Position numbers and translations under genes: made by a program. Positions 18,954 to 27,996 of a DNA stretch of 64,000 nt are shown here, piece after piece; position 1 is the stretch's first letter, and every line of letters begins with the position of its first letter. Where the stretch lies: NCBI GenBank assembly GCA_019623805.1, contig CP053680.1, forward strand, positions 682,001-746,000. Direction: 5' to 3'. Source of the DNA: Gammaproteobacteria bacterium (ex Lamellibrachia satsuma) (GTDB lineage Bacteria; Pseudomonadota; Gammaproteobacteria; Chromatiales; Chromatiaceae). The notes under the pieces were generated by a model. That model worked only from the letters and a program-made list of their open reading frames with translations. It did not search any database and was not told the origin of the DNA.

Positions 18954-19406
18954 TTATTCATTTAACTCTTTTGCTAGCTGGCACTCTTGAACACCTTTTT
19001 TCCCTTCTTCTTCAGACATTATTTCTATATTTGCACCTCCCACAAAAACCCCCATTTTAATATAGTGGCGTAAAAAGTAATTCGTGTTGCTTTTGGTGTT
19101 TAAATCAAAATCGTTATTACTGAATTCTGATTGTGTAGATATAGTGTGTTGTCCAGCTTTAACTTCTTTATAAAAATAGGTCATTGGCGCACTTTCGCCA
19201 ATAAACTGGCCATCTACGTAGATTGCTTTTTTTAGTGCGGCACCAAAATTTGAATTTCTATAGACATATAATCCTGACATGCCTTGTGTGGGCAAGGCGA
19301 ACATTTTTCTATCAGCATCTTCTTCAATTGACCCCATTGGGACAGATGCGCAACCTGAAAAAAAAGTTGTTATAACAGCTATAAAAATAAATGATTTGAT
19401 CCTCAT
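18954..19406 (-). CDS. Small lipoprotein, DUF2846-like
   Basis: About 150 residues start at MRIKSFIFIAVITTFFSGC, a lipoprotein signal with lipobox FSGC. I chose this start because an AAGGAG Shine-Dalgarno lies 7 bases upstream. The mature part contains GLYVYRNSNFGAALKKAIYVDG and VKAGQHTISTQSE, resembling DUF2846 lipoproteins with a transthyretin-like fold. Its role is unknown. The gene is clearly AT-richer than its neighbours, which suggests transfer. Confidence 0.75.
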   Translation of the reverse strand: MRIKSFIFIAVITTFFSGCASVPMGSIEEDADRKMFALPTQGMSGLYVYRNSNFGAALKKAIYVDGQFIGESAPMTYFYKEVKAGQHTISTQSEFSNNDFDLNTKSNTNYFLRHYIKMGVFVGGANIEIMSEEEGKKGVQECQLAKELNE

Positions 19407-19552
19407 GAAATACTCCTTATGTTTACAGATTAGATTTGTATTGCCTACAACTTTCCTGGACCGCCAAGGAACGCGCAAGGGATCTCACGAGGTTGGTCTC
19501 AAGGCGATCATTCGGCCCATAGTCTTTGAAAGTAACGCGAAACCTTGTTATT

Positions 19553-20377
19553 TTAATCAGCATCCTTCATCTCGGCAGTTTTCACCATGCTGGCTCCAAG
19601 TACACTTGCACCCCCTAGCGACCAACCGCCATCGACAGGTATAACAGCACCGGTAACATATCCCGCCAGAGGAGAAGCCAAGTACATAACAGTATTAGCG
19701 ATCTCTATTGGTGTACCCAACCGACCTAGCGGTACTGAATCTGTTACAGTTTTCTGAAGTGCTGGAGTGGGTGTCAAACGCTTCATACCCTCTGTTCCCG
19801 CGATCGGTCCGGGCACGACAGAATTAACCCGTATTCCCTCAGGCCCCCACTCCATTGCTAGAACTCGAGTAACCATATCGACGCCAGCCTTCGCGGCACA
19901 GACGTGAACCTGATGTTCCATCGGGACAAAAGCCTGGAGCGCTCAAATATTGATGATCGAAGCACCAGGCTTGTTCAGGTACGGGTGCGCGGACTGCAGC
20001 ACGTGAAATGTGCCGAGAAGGTCAATATCGATCACCGATCTGAAACCGTTCGATGACATACCAAGCGCTGGCGCCGGAAAATTCCCTGCCGCACCTGACA
20101 CAAGTACGTCTATAGCTCCAAATGCTTCATACACACCGACCAATGCAGCCTTGACCGCATCGACATCTCTTACATCGGCGTTGAATCCTATGGCCTCGCC
20201 ACCATAACCCAACAGTTTCCCGACGGCCACGTCAATCTTGTCTTGCGAGCGACTGGCCACAGCGACTCGCGCCCGCTTGGCAGCGAATGCATCTGCGATG
20301 CCAAAATTGATACCACTGGTTCCACCTATTACAACGACAGTCTTACCTGAAAAGTCTATTGAATATTTCACGCCCAT
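19553..20377 (-). pseudogene. Short-chain dehydrogenase (2,4-dienoyl-CoA reductase-like), interrupted by one in-frame TGA
   Basis: The reading frame is a full-length SDR broken only at 19943-19945. Upstream are the NAD(P) loop (VVIGGTSGINFGIA) and VLVSGAAGNFPAPA. Downstream, in the same frame, are [37 protein letters not shown] and VDGG. The TGA falls where the catalytic serine strand reads INI-stop-ALQAF, and a single base change from TCA (Ser) would explain it. The usual YxxxK tyrosine is replaced (VCAAK), as in dienoyl-CoA reductase relatives. It is probably a recent pseudogene. Confidence 0.82.
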
Positions 20378-20562
20378 CTCCTAGGGAATCAGACTCTCGA
20401 GCTTTCTGCTTCTTTTTTACATACTCCAAGCTAACATTGCTTTCAGCGGTTTATCCTCTGTAATGCTTTGATACTCATTGAGCCTCCTCCCTCAGCGGGA
20501 GTGGCAGCATAACCTACCATCCAATTGTGTACCTTTGCACAATGATGAAGAAGGAGGCTCAT

Positions 20563-20658
20563 ATGAAATTCTACACCAAATCACATACCCATTTCTGCGG
20601 TATCGATCTCGATGCCAGATGCCTTTATGTTTGCATACTTGAAGCATCCGGTGAAGCT
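20563..20658 (+). pseudogene. IS110/IS1111-family transposase, N-terminal remnant
   Basis: About 32 codons, MKFYTKSHTHFCGIDLDARC and on to LYVCILEASGE, match the conserved start of IS110-family (DEDD) transposases, including the first catalytic aspartate in GIDL. A strong GAAGGAGG Shine-Dalgarno precedes the ATG. Similarity ends abruptly after EASGEA. The rest of the open frame looks random and overlaps an oppositely oriented gene fragment. This is a broken insertion sequence. Confidence 0.7.
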
Positions 20659-20705
20659 TTTGCCTGCCCGGTGGAGCCCTTTATAAGCGCAATAATGTCG
20701 AATGG

Positions 20706-20972
20706 TTATTGTTTTAGTTCCACATTAGATATGCTGTACTCAACAACATCAGGAGCGACTCCTCTAACAGCAGGGAATAACTTGTAGGTCCACTTCTTTC
20801 CGGAATTATCCGAAACAATTAACTCTATTGATTCTCTTGGGACGTGAGAGATAACAATATTCTCCTGGGCTGGTTGAATTTTTAATTCATTACCGCTTTT
20901 TGTTGATGCACGGATAGTTAGAGCCGATAAAGGAAGTATGTTTTTTTGATCAGAATCAGAATAAAGTTTAAT
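20706..20972 (-). pseudogene. Orphan C-terminal gene fragment cut by the IS3 end
   Basis: The minus strand holds 88 open codons with no start, ending in a TAA at 20706-20708. The visible protein includes LPLSALTIRASTKSGNELKI, SHVPRESIELIVSDNSGKKW and DVVEYSISNVELKQ. The frame begins exactly where the IS3-type terminal repeat ends (20974), so the 5' part was lost to IS insertion or a related deletion. I do not recognize the family. It looks like a beta-rich domain. The base composition is AT-rich. Confidence 0.55.
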
Positions 20973-20973
20973 A

Positions 20974-21500
20974 TGGTATTACCCACGAAAAGTAGACACG
21001 TTTAATTGTGAATATTTTCGTTCATATTGATTGGGGCTGATATAATCATTTGCTGAATGTCGTCTTGTCTGGTTATAAAACAACTCGATGTATTCAAAGA
21101 TAACGGCGCGTGCTTCATCAACTGCGTTGTAGTTCTCTGCATAAATCAGCTCTACTTTTAACCGACTGAAAAATGATTCCATAGCAGCATTGTCCCAACA
21201 ATTCCCTTTTCGGCTCATACTACTCCTAAATCCATAATCCTGCACCAGCGTCTGGTATCGGTTGCTACGGTACTGAACGCCTCTGTCTGAATGTACGATG
21301 GCGTCATCACTGAGATCCCTGCTATGTGCTGCCATGGTAAAAGCGTCCATGATCAGTTCTTCACGCATATGGGTGTCGAGTGACCAGCCAACAATCTTTC
21401 GTGAGTACAGATCCATGACCGCAGCCAGGTAGAGCCAGATGCGCCCGACCTTGATGTAGGTGATATCGGAGACCCATTTCTGATTAGGTCGATCTGCTTG
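20974..21500 (-). mobile_element. IS3-family remnant: right end and catalytic half of OrfB
   Basis: The terminal sequence read inward from 20974 is TGGTATTACCCACGAAAAGT, which resembles IS3-group terminal repeats. The coding part holds the integrase core with the DDE triad in VSDITYI, VHSDRGVQY and MESFFSRLK (35 residues between the last D and E). OrfA, the N-terminal half of OrfB and the left terminal repeat are missing. The break is at a fusion with a DUF1800 gene. Confidence 0.85.
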
Positions 21501-22655
21501 AAAGCGGCGCTGCAACAGTGTGTCGGTATTGATCCAGTACTCTCCACCAGGCCAACCTTTGACGTTGGGCGGATTGAACAGATCCTGGCCGAGACGGCGA
21601 CTCGCCAGCGCCAGCAAGCGCCCACTCTCCACACTGATTTCCAACTGATGCAGGGTGCCGATCAACAGCTCAACCGGTGATTTGATCAGGCCTCCACGAT
21701 TCTCACCGGCACGAAATTGGGCGGTATTGAAGAGCGCTTTCAGCAAAGGGCGCAACTGATAGTCACTCTCCCTGAAAAGCTTTGCCAATCGTTTGATCTC
21801 ACACGTATCGGGCGTAGGTGAGATGAACTCACGCCAGAGTTTGTCTGTAATGGTAATCGCGGTTCTGGGGTGATCAAGCAGAATGCGCAAAATGTCATCA
21901 CCATCAAAACGGCCTCTTCTGCCGAGAAACAGCTTCTCTCCATCATCCTGCCAACGGCTGTAGTAGCGGAATCTACCGCTGCGACGATCGATGCTCCAGC
22001 CGGTAAACGCCCTGGCCGCAGCCTTGATATCCGCTTCTGTGTAGTAACCTTCACCCAGGGTAAAGAGTTCCAGCAGTTCCCGTGCAAAGTTTTCATTTGG
22101 ACTCTCCCGCCGATTTACCACACCATCAAGATAACGCAGCATTGCCAGATCCCGAGCCATCGCCTGCAGCAGATCACGAAAATTACCCAATGCATGTCTG
22201 TGCACCGTCTCATGCTGCCTGAAAATCAGCGGAACCCACTTCACCTTCTTCATCGAAGAGGTAAAGTGGTTATGCCAAAAGAGCACCATACGTTCCGCCA
22301 GGGGCGATTCGGATGCCAACATCTGCCGCATCCACCAGGCCTGAAGTGCAATGCCGCGCTGCCGCCGCTGTTTACGCAGCATCTTTTTCTCAGCATCATT
22401 CAAACCACGCAGATACCGGCGCTCGCGGGGTAGGGTATCGACCCATCCAGGGGTTGCCAGAATGATGGCGGTGTCAGCAGCAGCCACCAACTGCTCCACC
22501 GCCGATTGATGGGTTACTCCAACCAGCTGTTCAATCTGCACGGTTGTACCGCCGAAGCCACTTCGTTGAAGCAGGTGCCTCGCCTCATCGAACGACATGG
22601 CATGTAACATACCGGGCAGGCAGAGCAATAGAAAAAGAGGTGTGTAGGATGACAT
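20979..22655 (-). CDS. Chimeric ORF: DUF1800 protein fused in frame to IS3 transposase core
   Basis: Starting at MSSYTPLFLLLCLPGMLHA (signal peptide; AGAGGAATTC leader), about 385 residues are a DUF1800 protein. Typical motifs are FDEARHLLQRSGFG, FWHNHFTS, ENFARELLELFTLGEGYY, AARAFTGW and FNPPNVKGWPGG. At TLLQRRF the sequence changes to the IS3 OrfB core QADRPNQKWVSDITYI, which runs to the stop with no frameshift. The DUF1800 C-terminus, any DUF1501 partner gene and the left part of the IS are gone, consistent with a deletion. The DUF1800 function is not known in detail, and the fusion is probably non-functional. Confidence 0.85.
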   Translation of the reverse strand: MSSYTPLFLLLCLPGMLHAMSFDEARHLLQRSGFGGTTVQIEQLVGVTHQSAVEQLVAAADTAIILATPGWVDTLPRERRYLRGLNDAEKKMLRKQRRQRGIALQAWWMRQMLASESPLAERMVLFWHNHFTSSMKKVKWVPLIFRQHETVHRHALGNFRDLLQAMARDLAMLRYLDGVVNRRESPNENFARELLELFTLGEGYYTEADIKAAARAFTGWSIDRRSGRFRYYSRWQDDGEKLFLGRRGRFDGDDILRILLDHPRTAITITDKLWREFISPTPDTCEIKRLAKLFRESDYQLRPLLKALFNTAQFRAGENRGGLIKSPVELLIGTLHQLEISVESGRLLALASRRLGQDLFNPPNVKGWPGGEYWINTDTLLQRRFQADRPNQKWVSDITYIKVGRIWLYLAAVMDLYSRKIVGWSLDTHMREELIMDAFTMAAHSRDLSDDAIVHSDRGVQYRSNRYQTLVQDYGFRSSMSRKGNCWDNAAMESFFSRLKVELIYAENYNAVDEARAVIFEYIELFYNQTRRHSANDYISPNQYERKYSQLNVSTFRG

Positions 22656-22823
22656 GTGAATTCCTCTCTGTTTATCAAGGAATAACGCAGATCTCTGCCA
22701 TCGGTTGACCAAAGTCATTTATTTCTTATGGGCACTGCACAATTGGATGAGCCAGCTGATCGATTGTGAGAGAATGATTGTTAAATTTCGTCTCTGTTTG
22801 TCACTAAGAAGCTAAATCACACA

Positions 22824-24491
22824 ATGGCCCAATACATCTACACCATGAACCGGGTGGGCAAGATCGTCCCACCCAAACGCGTCATCATCCAAGATATCTC
22901 CCTCTCCTTTTTTCCCGGCGCAAAGATCGGAGTGCTCGGCCTCAACGGGGCGGGTAAATCGACGGTTTTGAGGATCATGGCCGGTTTGGATACGGAGTTC
23001 GAGGGTGAAGCACGCCCCCAGCCAGGCATCAAGATCGGTTATCTGTCCCAGGAACCCAAACTCGACGAAACCAAAGACGTGCGTGGTAACGTGGAGGGGG
23101 CGCTGAGTCATCTGAAGGAGGCGTTGGCAGAGTTGGATACGGTCTATGCCGCCTATGCGGAACCCGATGCCGACTTCGATGCCCTGGCCAAACGGCAGGC
23201 GGAACTGGAGAACATTATCCATGCTGCGGACGGCCATAATATCGAACGCCAGCTGGAAGTTGCCGCGGACGCCCTACGGCTGCCGCCCTGGGACGCGGAT
23301 GTGAGCAAACTCTCCGGTGGTGAACGCCGCCGCGTTGCGCTCTGCCGGCTGTTGCTGGAACACCCGGACATGCTGCTGCTCGACGAACCCACCAACCACC
23401 TCGACGCAGAGTCGGTTGCCTGGCTGGAGCGCTTCCTGCACGAATACAACGGTACTGTTGTTGCCGTCACCCATGACCGCTACTTTCTCGACAATGTTGC
23501 CGGCTGGATTCTGGAACTGGACCGTGGCCACGGCATCCCCTGGGAGGGTAACTACTCCTCCTGGCTGGAGCAGAAGGAGCAGCGTCTCGAACTGGAGCAG
23601 AAGCAGGAGGCCGCCAAAGTCAAGGCGATGAAACAGGAGTTGGAGTGGGTGCGCTCCAATCCAAAAGGCCGCCACGCAAAGAGCAAGGCCCGCCTGCAAC
23701 GTTTCGACGAACTGCAATCCCAGGACTTCCAGCAACGCAATGAAACCAACGAGATCTACATCCCGCCAGGGCCGAGACTGGGCGACTTGGTCATAGAGGC
23801 CGAAAGCCTGAAAAAGTCCTATGGCGACAGGACGCTCTATGACGACCTCAACTTCAATCTGCCGAAAGGCGGTATTGTCGGCATCATCGGCCCCAACGGG
23901 GCGGGTAAGACGACCCTGTTCCACATGCTCACGGGACAGGAGACACCGGATGGCGGAGAACTGCGTATCGGCGACAGCGTCCAGATATCCCATGTCGATC
24001 AGAGCCGGGATGCACTCGATGACGACAAAACCGTTTGGGAAGAGATCTCAAACGGCCAGGACATCATTACAGTGGATCGTTACGAAACCCAATCCCGCGC
24101 CTATGTCAGCCGCTTCAATTTCAAGGGCTCCGATCAACAGAAACGTATCGGTGACCTCTCCGGTGGTGAACGCAATCGTGTCCATCTGGCCAAGCTGCTG
24201 AAAAGCGGCGGCAACCTGCTGCTGCTTGACGAGCCGACCAATGATCTGGACGTGGAGACCCTGCGCGCACTAGAACAGGCGCTACTCACCTTCCCGGGCT
24301 GTGCTGTTGTGATCAGTCATGACCGCTGGTTCCTGGATCGTATCGCAACCCACATCCTGGCGTTTGAAGGCGAATCTGATGCAGTCTGGTTTGAAGGCAA
24401 CTATGCTGACTACGAGGCAGACCGTAAACGCCGTTTGGGGGCGGATGCCGACCAACCACATCGCATTAAATACAAGCGAATCTCAAACTAA
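22824..24491 (+). CDS. ettA: Energy-dependent translational throttle protein EttA (ABC-F)
   Basis: The protein has 555 residues with two ABC ATPase domains and no membrane segments. Walker A motifs are LNGAGKST and PNGAGKTT. Signature motifs are [17 protein letters not shown] and [16 protein letters not shown]. The Walker B/H-switch regions are [13 protein letters not shown] and [13 protein letters not shown]. The N-terminus [19 protein letters not shown] and the arm/linker region match EttA, which binds the ribosomal E site and gates translation by ATP/ADP ratio. It is divergently oriented from the DUF1800 gene. Confidence 0.96.
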   Translation: MAQYIYTMNRVGKIVPPKRVIIQDISLSFFPGAKIGVLGLNGAGKSTVLRIMAGLDTEFEGEARPQPGIKIGYLSQEPKLDETKDVRGNVEGALSHLKEALAELDTVYAAYAEPDADFDALAKRQAELENIIHAADGHNIERQLEVAADALRLPPWDADVSKLSGGERRRVALCRLLLEHPDMLLLDEPTNHLDAESVAWLERFLHEYNGTVVAVTHDRYFLDNVAGWILELDRGHGIPWEGNYSSWLEQKEQRLELEQKQEAAKVKAMKQELEWVRSNPKGRHAKSKARLQRFDELQSQDFQQRNETNEIYIPPGPRLGDLVIEAESLKKSYGDRTLYDDLNFNLPKGGIVGIIGPNGAGKTTLFHMLTGQETPDGGELRIGDSVQISHVDQSRDALDDDKTVWEEISNGQDIITVDRYETQSRAYVSRFNFKGSDQQKRIGDLSGGERNRVHLAKLLKSGGNLLLLDEPTNDLDVETLRALEQALLTFPGCAVVISHDRWFLDRIATHILAFEGESDAVWFEGNYADYEADRKRRLGADADQPHRIKYKRISN

Positions 24492-24517
24492 GGGGTTCGA
24501 TCAATAACGAGCGGTTC

Positions 24518-27500
24518 ATGACGTTGGAAAAGCTTTCAAGGCGAACAAATCATCCGCTGAAATTTCTGCTGTTTGCCAACATGGCTGCAGCATTGATTCT
24601 GCTCGCCCTGGGCGTTCGTGAGTATCAGAACTTTCACACGTTTCATAGACAGCTGGCGGAAACCCAAGTCACGGATGGTGCGCGAGAGATTGCTCTCCGG
24701 TTACGGGAAATCCACACCAGCGTAGCGCTGTTTATCCTGCAGGAGACTCAACTTCTCTCCGACCTGGCTGATGATCCCTTATCCGACGAGCAGTACAATC
24801 GCACCCGTCAACGCATCAAACTACACTTCCCCGATACCGAAGGTTTTATGCTGGCGGATCATGAAGGTGTTTCGCTGCTTGACGACCCTTCGGCAACGCT
24901 CGACGATCAAAGACTCTTCGACCTCAAGCAGTTCGCGCAAGGCAGACAGCAAGCCACAATAATCAGAAGGCTCAGTAACAACAGCTATCAATACGACATC
25001 ATGATTCCCTGGAGCGGGCAGAAGGGAAACCGCGGCATCTTTTTTGTCGCCTTCCGTTGCAAGGCGATCTGTCGGCTGCTTGCCACCCACCAAGTCTATG
25101 GGCACACGCTAAACCTCTATCCATTGAATCCCGACGATCCTGTGGACAGCCCCAAACAGAAGGCCATCACAGCTGAAGTTCCAGGTATTGGTTGGATATT
25201 GGCAAATAGCTTTACCCCATCACTGTTCTCAAACAAATTCGCTGAAATTTCGCTTGTCGGAATATCTATTCTGCTGGGATTCTTTGCCCTCTCCCTCATT
25301 TTGTATCGCAGAGCCCGCAAAGAGGAGTCAGAAAGGGAAGTCACCGAACAACGGTATCGCGACTTGCTGGAGACATCGGAGGATCTGATCTGGAACATAG
25401 ACAACAAAGGCTATATCACACAGATCAACGATGCCGCCTGGCCAATTCTCGGCTATTCTCAGGAGGAGTTAATTGGCCGGCCTCTGGTGGAGATGATACC
25501 GGATAATGAACTCAAAACGCAGTTCAAGGCGATTCGCGAACTGTTGAAGGGGACTCCCTGGAACAACCACATAACACGCCTCAACTCAGGTGACGGACGC
25601 GAGGTACACCTAAGATTCAACGCCCTGCCTGTCATCGATGAAAACGGTTCTTGCATTGGCGCAACCGGTACCGCCAGCAATATTACAGAACAGGTACGTG
25701 CTATGGAGGTACTGTCCGAAAAGGAGTCACGCTACCGCCAGATGTTCGAAGTCAATCAGGCCATCAAGCTGATCCTGGACGCCAAGAGCGGCAAGATCAT
25801 CGAAGCAAATAGCGCCGCTGCCAGGCTTTATGGTCATTCGATCATCGACCTGAAAAAGATGAACTACAGCAAACTGAACAATCGATCCGCCAGTCAACTG
25901 CGCAAACAACTGAACGCCATAAGCCAAGGCAACATCTCCAGCTACCAGGAACTTCACACCAGCGCCTCAGGCACCAAGCATGATGTTGAGATCCAGGTCA
26001 ACCCCACTGGAACAAACGGCAACACCCTGCTCTACCTGATAATTACCGACGTCACAGAACGTGAGAAATCTCTGCGTGCCCTGAGGGATAATGAACAAAA
26101 GTTGCAAGGCATCATCGAGGCTGCCGTCGAAGGCATCATCATGTTCGATACTGCCGGTGTCGTACAACTTTTTAACCCTGCGGCTGAGATGATGTTCGGC
26201 TATCTCGAAGAGGATATCGTCGGCAGCAATATCGGTCAGCTGTTTTCACAAAAACAGGCACACGTTCCCAGCACAAGCATCCTTGAAACCCTGGGACTCT
26301 CTCCAGATGGCAATGCCCGTGAACTCGTTGGCGTACGCAAGGACGGCAGCAACCTGCCGGTAAGACTCTCTATCAGTCGCCTTGAGCTTGATGATCAGAC
26401 TCACTACGTCACACTGATACAAGATATTTCGGAATCACACCAAGCTCACGAAAGGCTGACCTACCTGGCACAGCATGATGTACTCACCGGCCTGCTCAAT
26501 CGCGCTGAATTCGAACGACGACTGGCCGTACTCATTTCCGTGAAGAAAGCGCCAAAGGAGCATCATGTACTCTGCTTCATGGATGTCGATCAATTCAAGC
26601 TGATCAACGATACTTGCGGTCACAAAGCCGGCGATGAATTGCTGCAACAACTGGCCATTATCACCAAATCACAGTTGAAGAAATTCGAGTTGATTGGGCG
26701 TGTCGGCGGCGATGAATTTGGTGTCCTGCTCTCCAACTGCAGTATGGAACGTGCCGAGACAATCTGCAGCAATCTGCTACAGACCATTCGCAACTTCCTT
26801 TTTACCTGGGAGGATCGTTCTTTCGATGTCGCTGTCAGTATTGGGCTTTCCGGGTTTAGCCCAATGGAAGAGAGCACCTCGAGTATATTGAGCACGGCAG
26901 ATGTTGCCTGCCACATGGCAAAGGAACAAGGTCGTAATCGCCTGCATATCTATCACAGTGGTGATTCGGAACTGATTCGTCATCATGGCGACATGCATCT
27001 GGTTGCTGACATCAACCAGGCTTTGAATGAGGGGCGTTTCCATCTCTATGCCCAGCCTATCGTTTCAGTTGTCGATAACGGAAAACGGCACTACGAAGTA
27101 TTGGTCCGGATGTTTGATGAAGCGGGAGAGCTGATCATCCCCGATAACTTTATTCCTGCTGCCGAACGATACATTCTGATGCCGGCCATCGATCGCTGGA
27201 TAATCAATGAACTCTTCTCAACGCAGGGTAATAATCTCAGGCACTGGTCAAAACTGCACCCTGAGAAAGGGCACTTTCTATTTGCCATCAATCTTTCCGG
27301 CACTTCATTGACTGACGAAGGATTCCTCAACTATCTGGAGCGACTCTTCAAGGATTGGGACATCCCACACCATGCTATCTGTTTTGAGATCACAGAAACC
27401 GCAGCCGTGGCAAACCTGGATCGGGCACAACATCTGATCGAGCGCCTTAAATCACTGGGCTGCTCTTTTGCGCTGGATGACTTCGGCACCGGCCTCTCTT

Positions 27501-27757
27501 CCTACACCTATTTAAAGGATCTGCCCGTCGACTATCTGAAAATTGACGGCAGTTTCGTGCGAAATATGGCAAAGGATCCTGTTGACTACGCCATGGTGGA
27601 GTCGATTAATCAGATCGGACATATCCTAGGCCTGAAGACAATTGCCGAATGGGCTGAAGACGAGGCCACGCTGCTTCAGCTACGTGTGCTCAATGTGGAT
27701 TATGCTCAAGGTTATGGTGTTGGCGAACCCAGACCATTGAATGAGTTCGAACTCTGA
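24518..27757 (+). CDS. Membrane PAS-GGDEF-EAL cyclic-di-GMP protein
   Basis: The protein has 1079 residues. TM1 (about 16-37), a periplasmic sensor region and TM2 (about 243-262) are followed by three PAS domains (about 275-395, 405-510, 525-640). A GGDEF domain has an intact RVGGDEFG motif near residue 730. An EAL domain reads EVL at its name motif but keeps the catalytic glutamate, FEITET and DDFGTG. It may therefore make or degrade c-di-GMP, and the balance cannot be told from sequence. The start lies 26 bp after ettA, though the two have no obvious functional link. Confidence 0.92.
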   Translation: MTLEKLSRRTNHPLKFLLFANMAAALILLALGVREYQNFHTFHRQLAETQVTDGAREIALRLREIHTSVALFILQETQLLSDLADDPLSDEQYNRTRQRIKLHFPDTEGFMLADHEGVSLLDDPSATLDDQRLFDLKQFAQGRQQATIIRRLSNNSYQYDIMIPWSGQKGNRGIFFVAFRCKAICRLLATHQVYGHTLNLYPLNPDDPVDSPKQKAITAEVPGIGWILANSFTPSLFSNKFAEISLVGISILLGFFALSLILYRRARKEESEREVTEQRYRDLLETSEDLIWNIDNKGYITQINDAAWPILGYSQEELIGRPLVEMIPDNELKTQFKAIRELLKGTPWNNHITRLNSGDGREVHLRFNALPVIDENGSCIGATGTASNITEQVRAMEVLSEKESRYRQMFEVNQAIKLILDAKSGKIIEANSAAARLYGHSIIDLKKMNYSKLNNRSASQLRKQLNAISQGNISSYQELHTSASGTKHDVEIQVNPTGTNGNTLLYLIITDVTEREKSLRALRDNEQKLQGIIEAAVEGIIMFDTAGVVQLFNPAAEMMFGYLEEDIVGSNIGQLFSQKQAHVPSTSILETLGLSPDGNARELVGVRKDGSNLPVRLSISRLELDDQTHYVTLIQDISESHQAHERLTYLAQHDVLTGLLNRAEFERRLAVLISVKKAPKEHHVLCFMDVDQFKLINDTCGHKAGDELLQQLAIITKSQLKKFELIGRVGGDEFGVLLSNCSMERAETICSNLLQTIRNFLFTWEDRSFDVAVSIGLSGFSPMEESTSSILSTADVACHMAKEQGRNRLHIYHSGDSELIRHHGDMHLVADINQALNEGRFHLYAQPIVSVVDNGKRHYEVLVRMFDEAGELIIPDNFIPAAERYILMPAIDRWIINELFSTQGNNLRHWSKLHPEKGHFLFAINLSGTSLTDEGFLNYLERLFKDWDIPHHAICFEITETAAVANLDRAQHLIERLKSLGCSFALDDFGTGLSSYTYLKDLPVDYLKIDGSFVRNMAKDPVDYAMVESINQIGHILGLKTIAEWAEDEATLLQLRVLNVDYAQGYGVGEPRPLNEFEL

Positions 27758-27810
27758 TTGGCCTATAAGTGGCGTCGGCTCACCCCCCTTCAACCTCAAC
27801 TGTCCAAACC

Positions 27811-27899
27811 GTAGGCCCGATCAAGCGTAGCGGATCGGGCGATCGCACATTAAAAACACAAATGTATCTGCCGGTTCTGCTACGCCTGAACCGTCCTAC
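27811..27899. repeat. REP-like double hairpin, copy 1
   Basis: The first hairpin has arms GCCCGATC and GATCGGGC. The second hairpin is degenerate (CCGGTTCTGC... to CTGAACCGTCCTAC). The outer ends are GTAGG and CCTAC. The same unit recurs at 48985-49073 and, inverted, at 56327-56413. It lies between the convergent GGDEF-EAL gene and the idr-like operon. Confidence 0.85.
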
Positions 27900-27939
27900 A
27901 TTCATTCGTTGGCTGTAACGGATCAGGAATTTCGCCGGC

Positions 27940-27967
27940 AAAAAAAAGCGGGGCCGAAGCCCCGCTT
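27940..27967 (-). terminator. Rho-independent terminator of the idr-like operon
   Basis: The minus strand reads GCGGGGC, a TTCG loop, GCCCCGC, then a run of seven T. It lies about 30 bases downstream of the stop of the molybdopterin oxidoreductase gene. The hairpin could also stop plus-strand transcripts, with a weaker T-run. Confidence 0.9.
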
Positions 27968-27996
27968 TAATCCATTACTAAAGTGTTACTGAGTTA

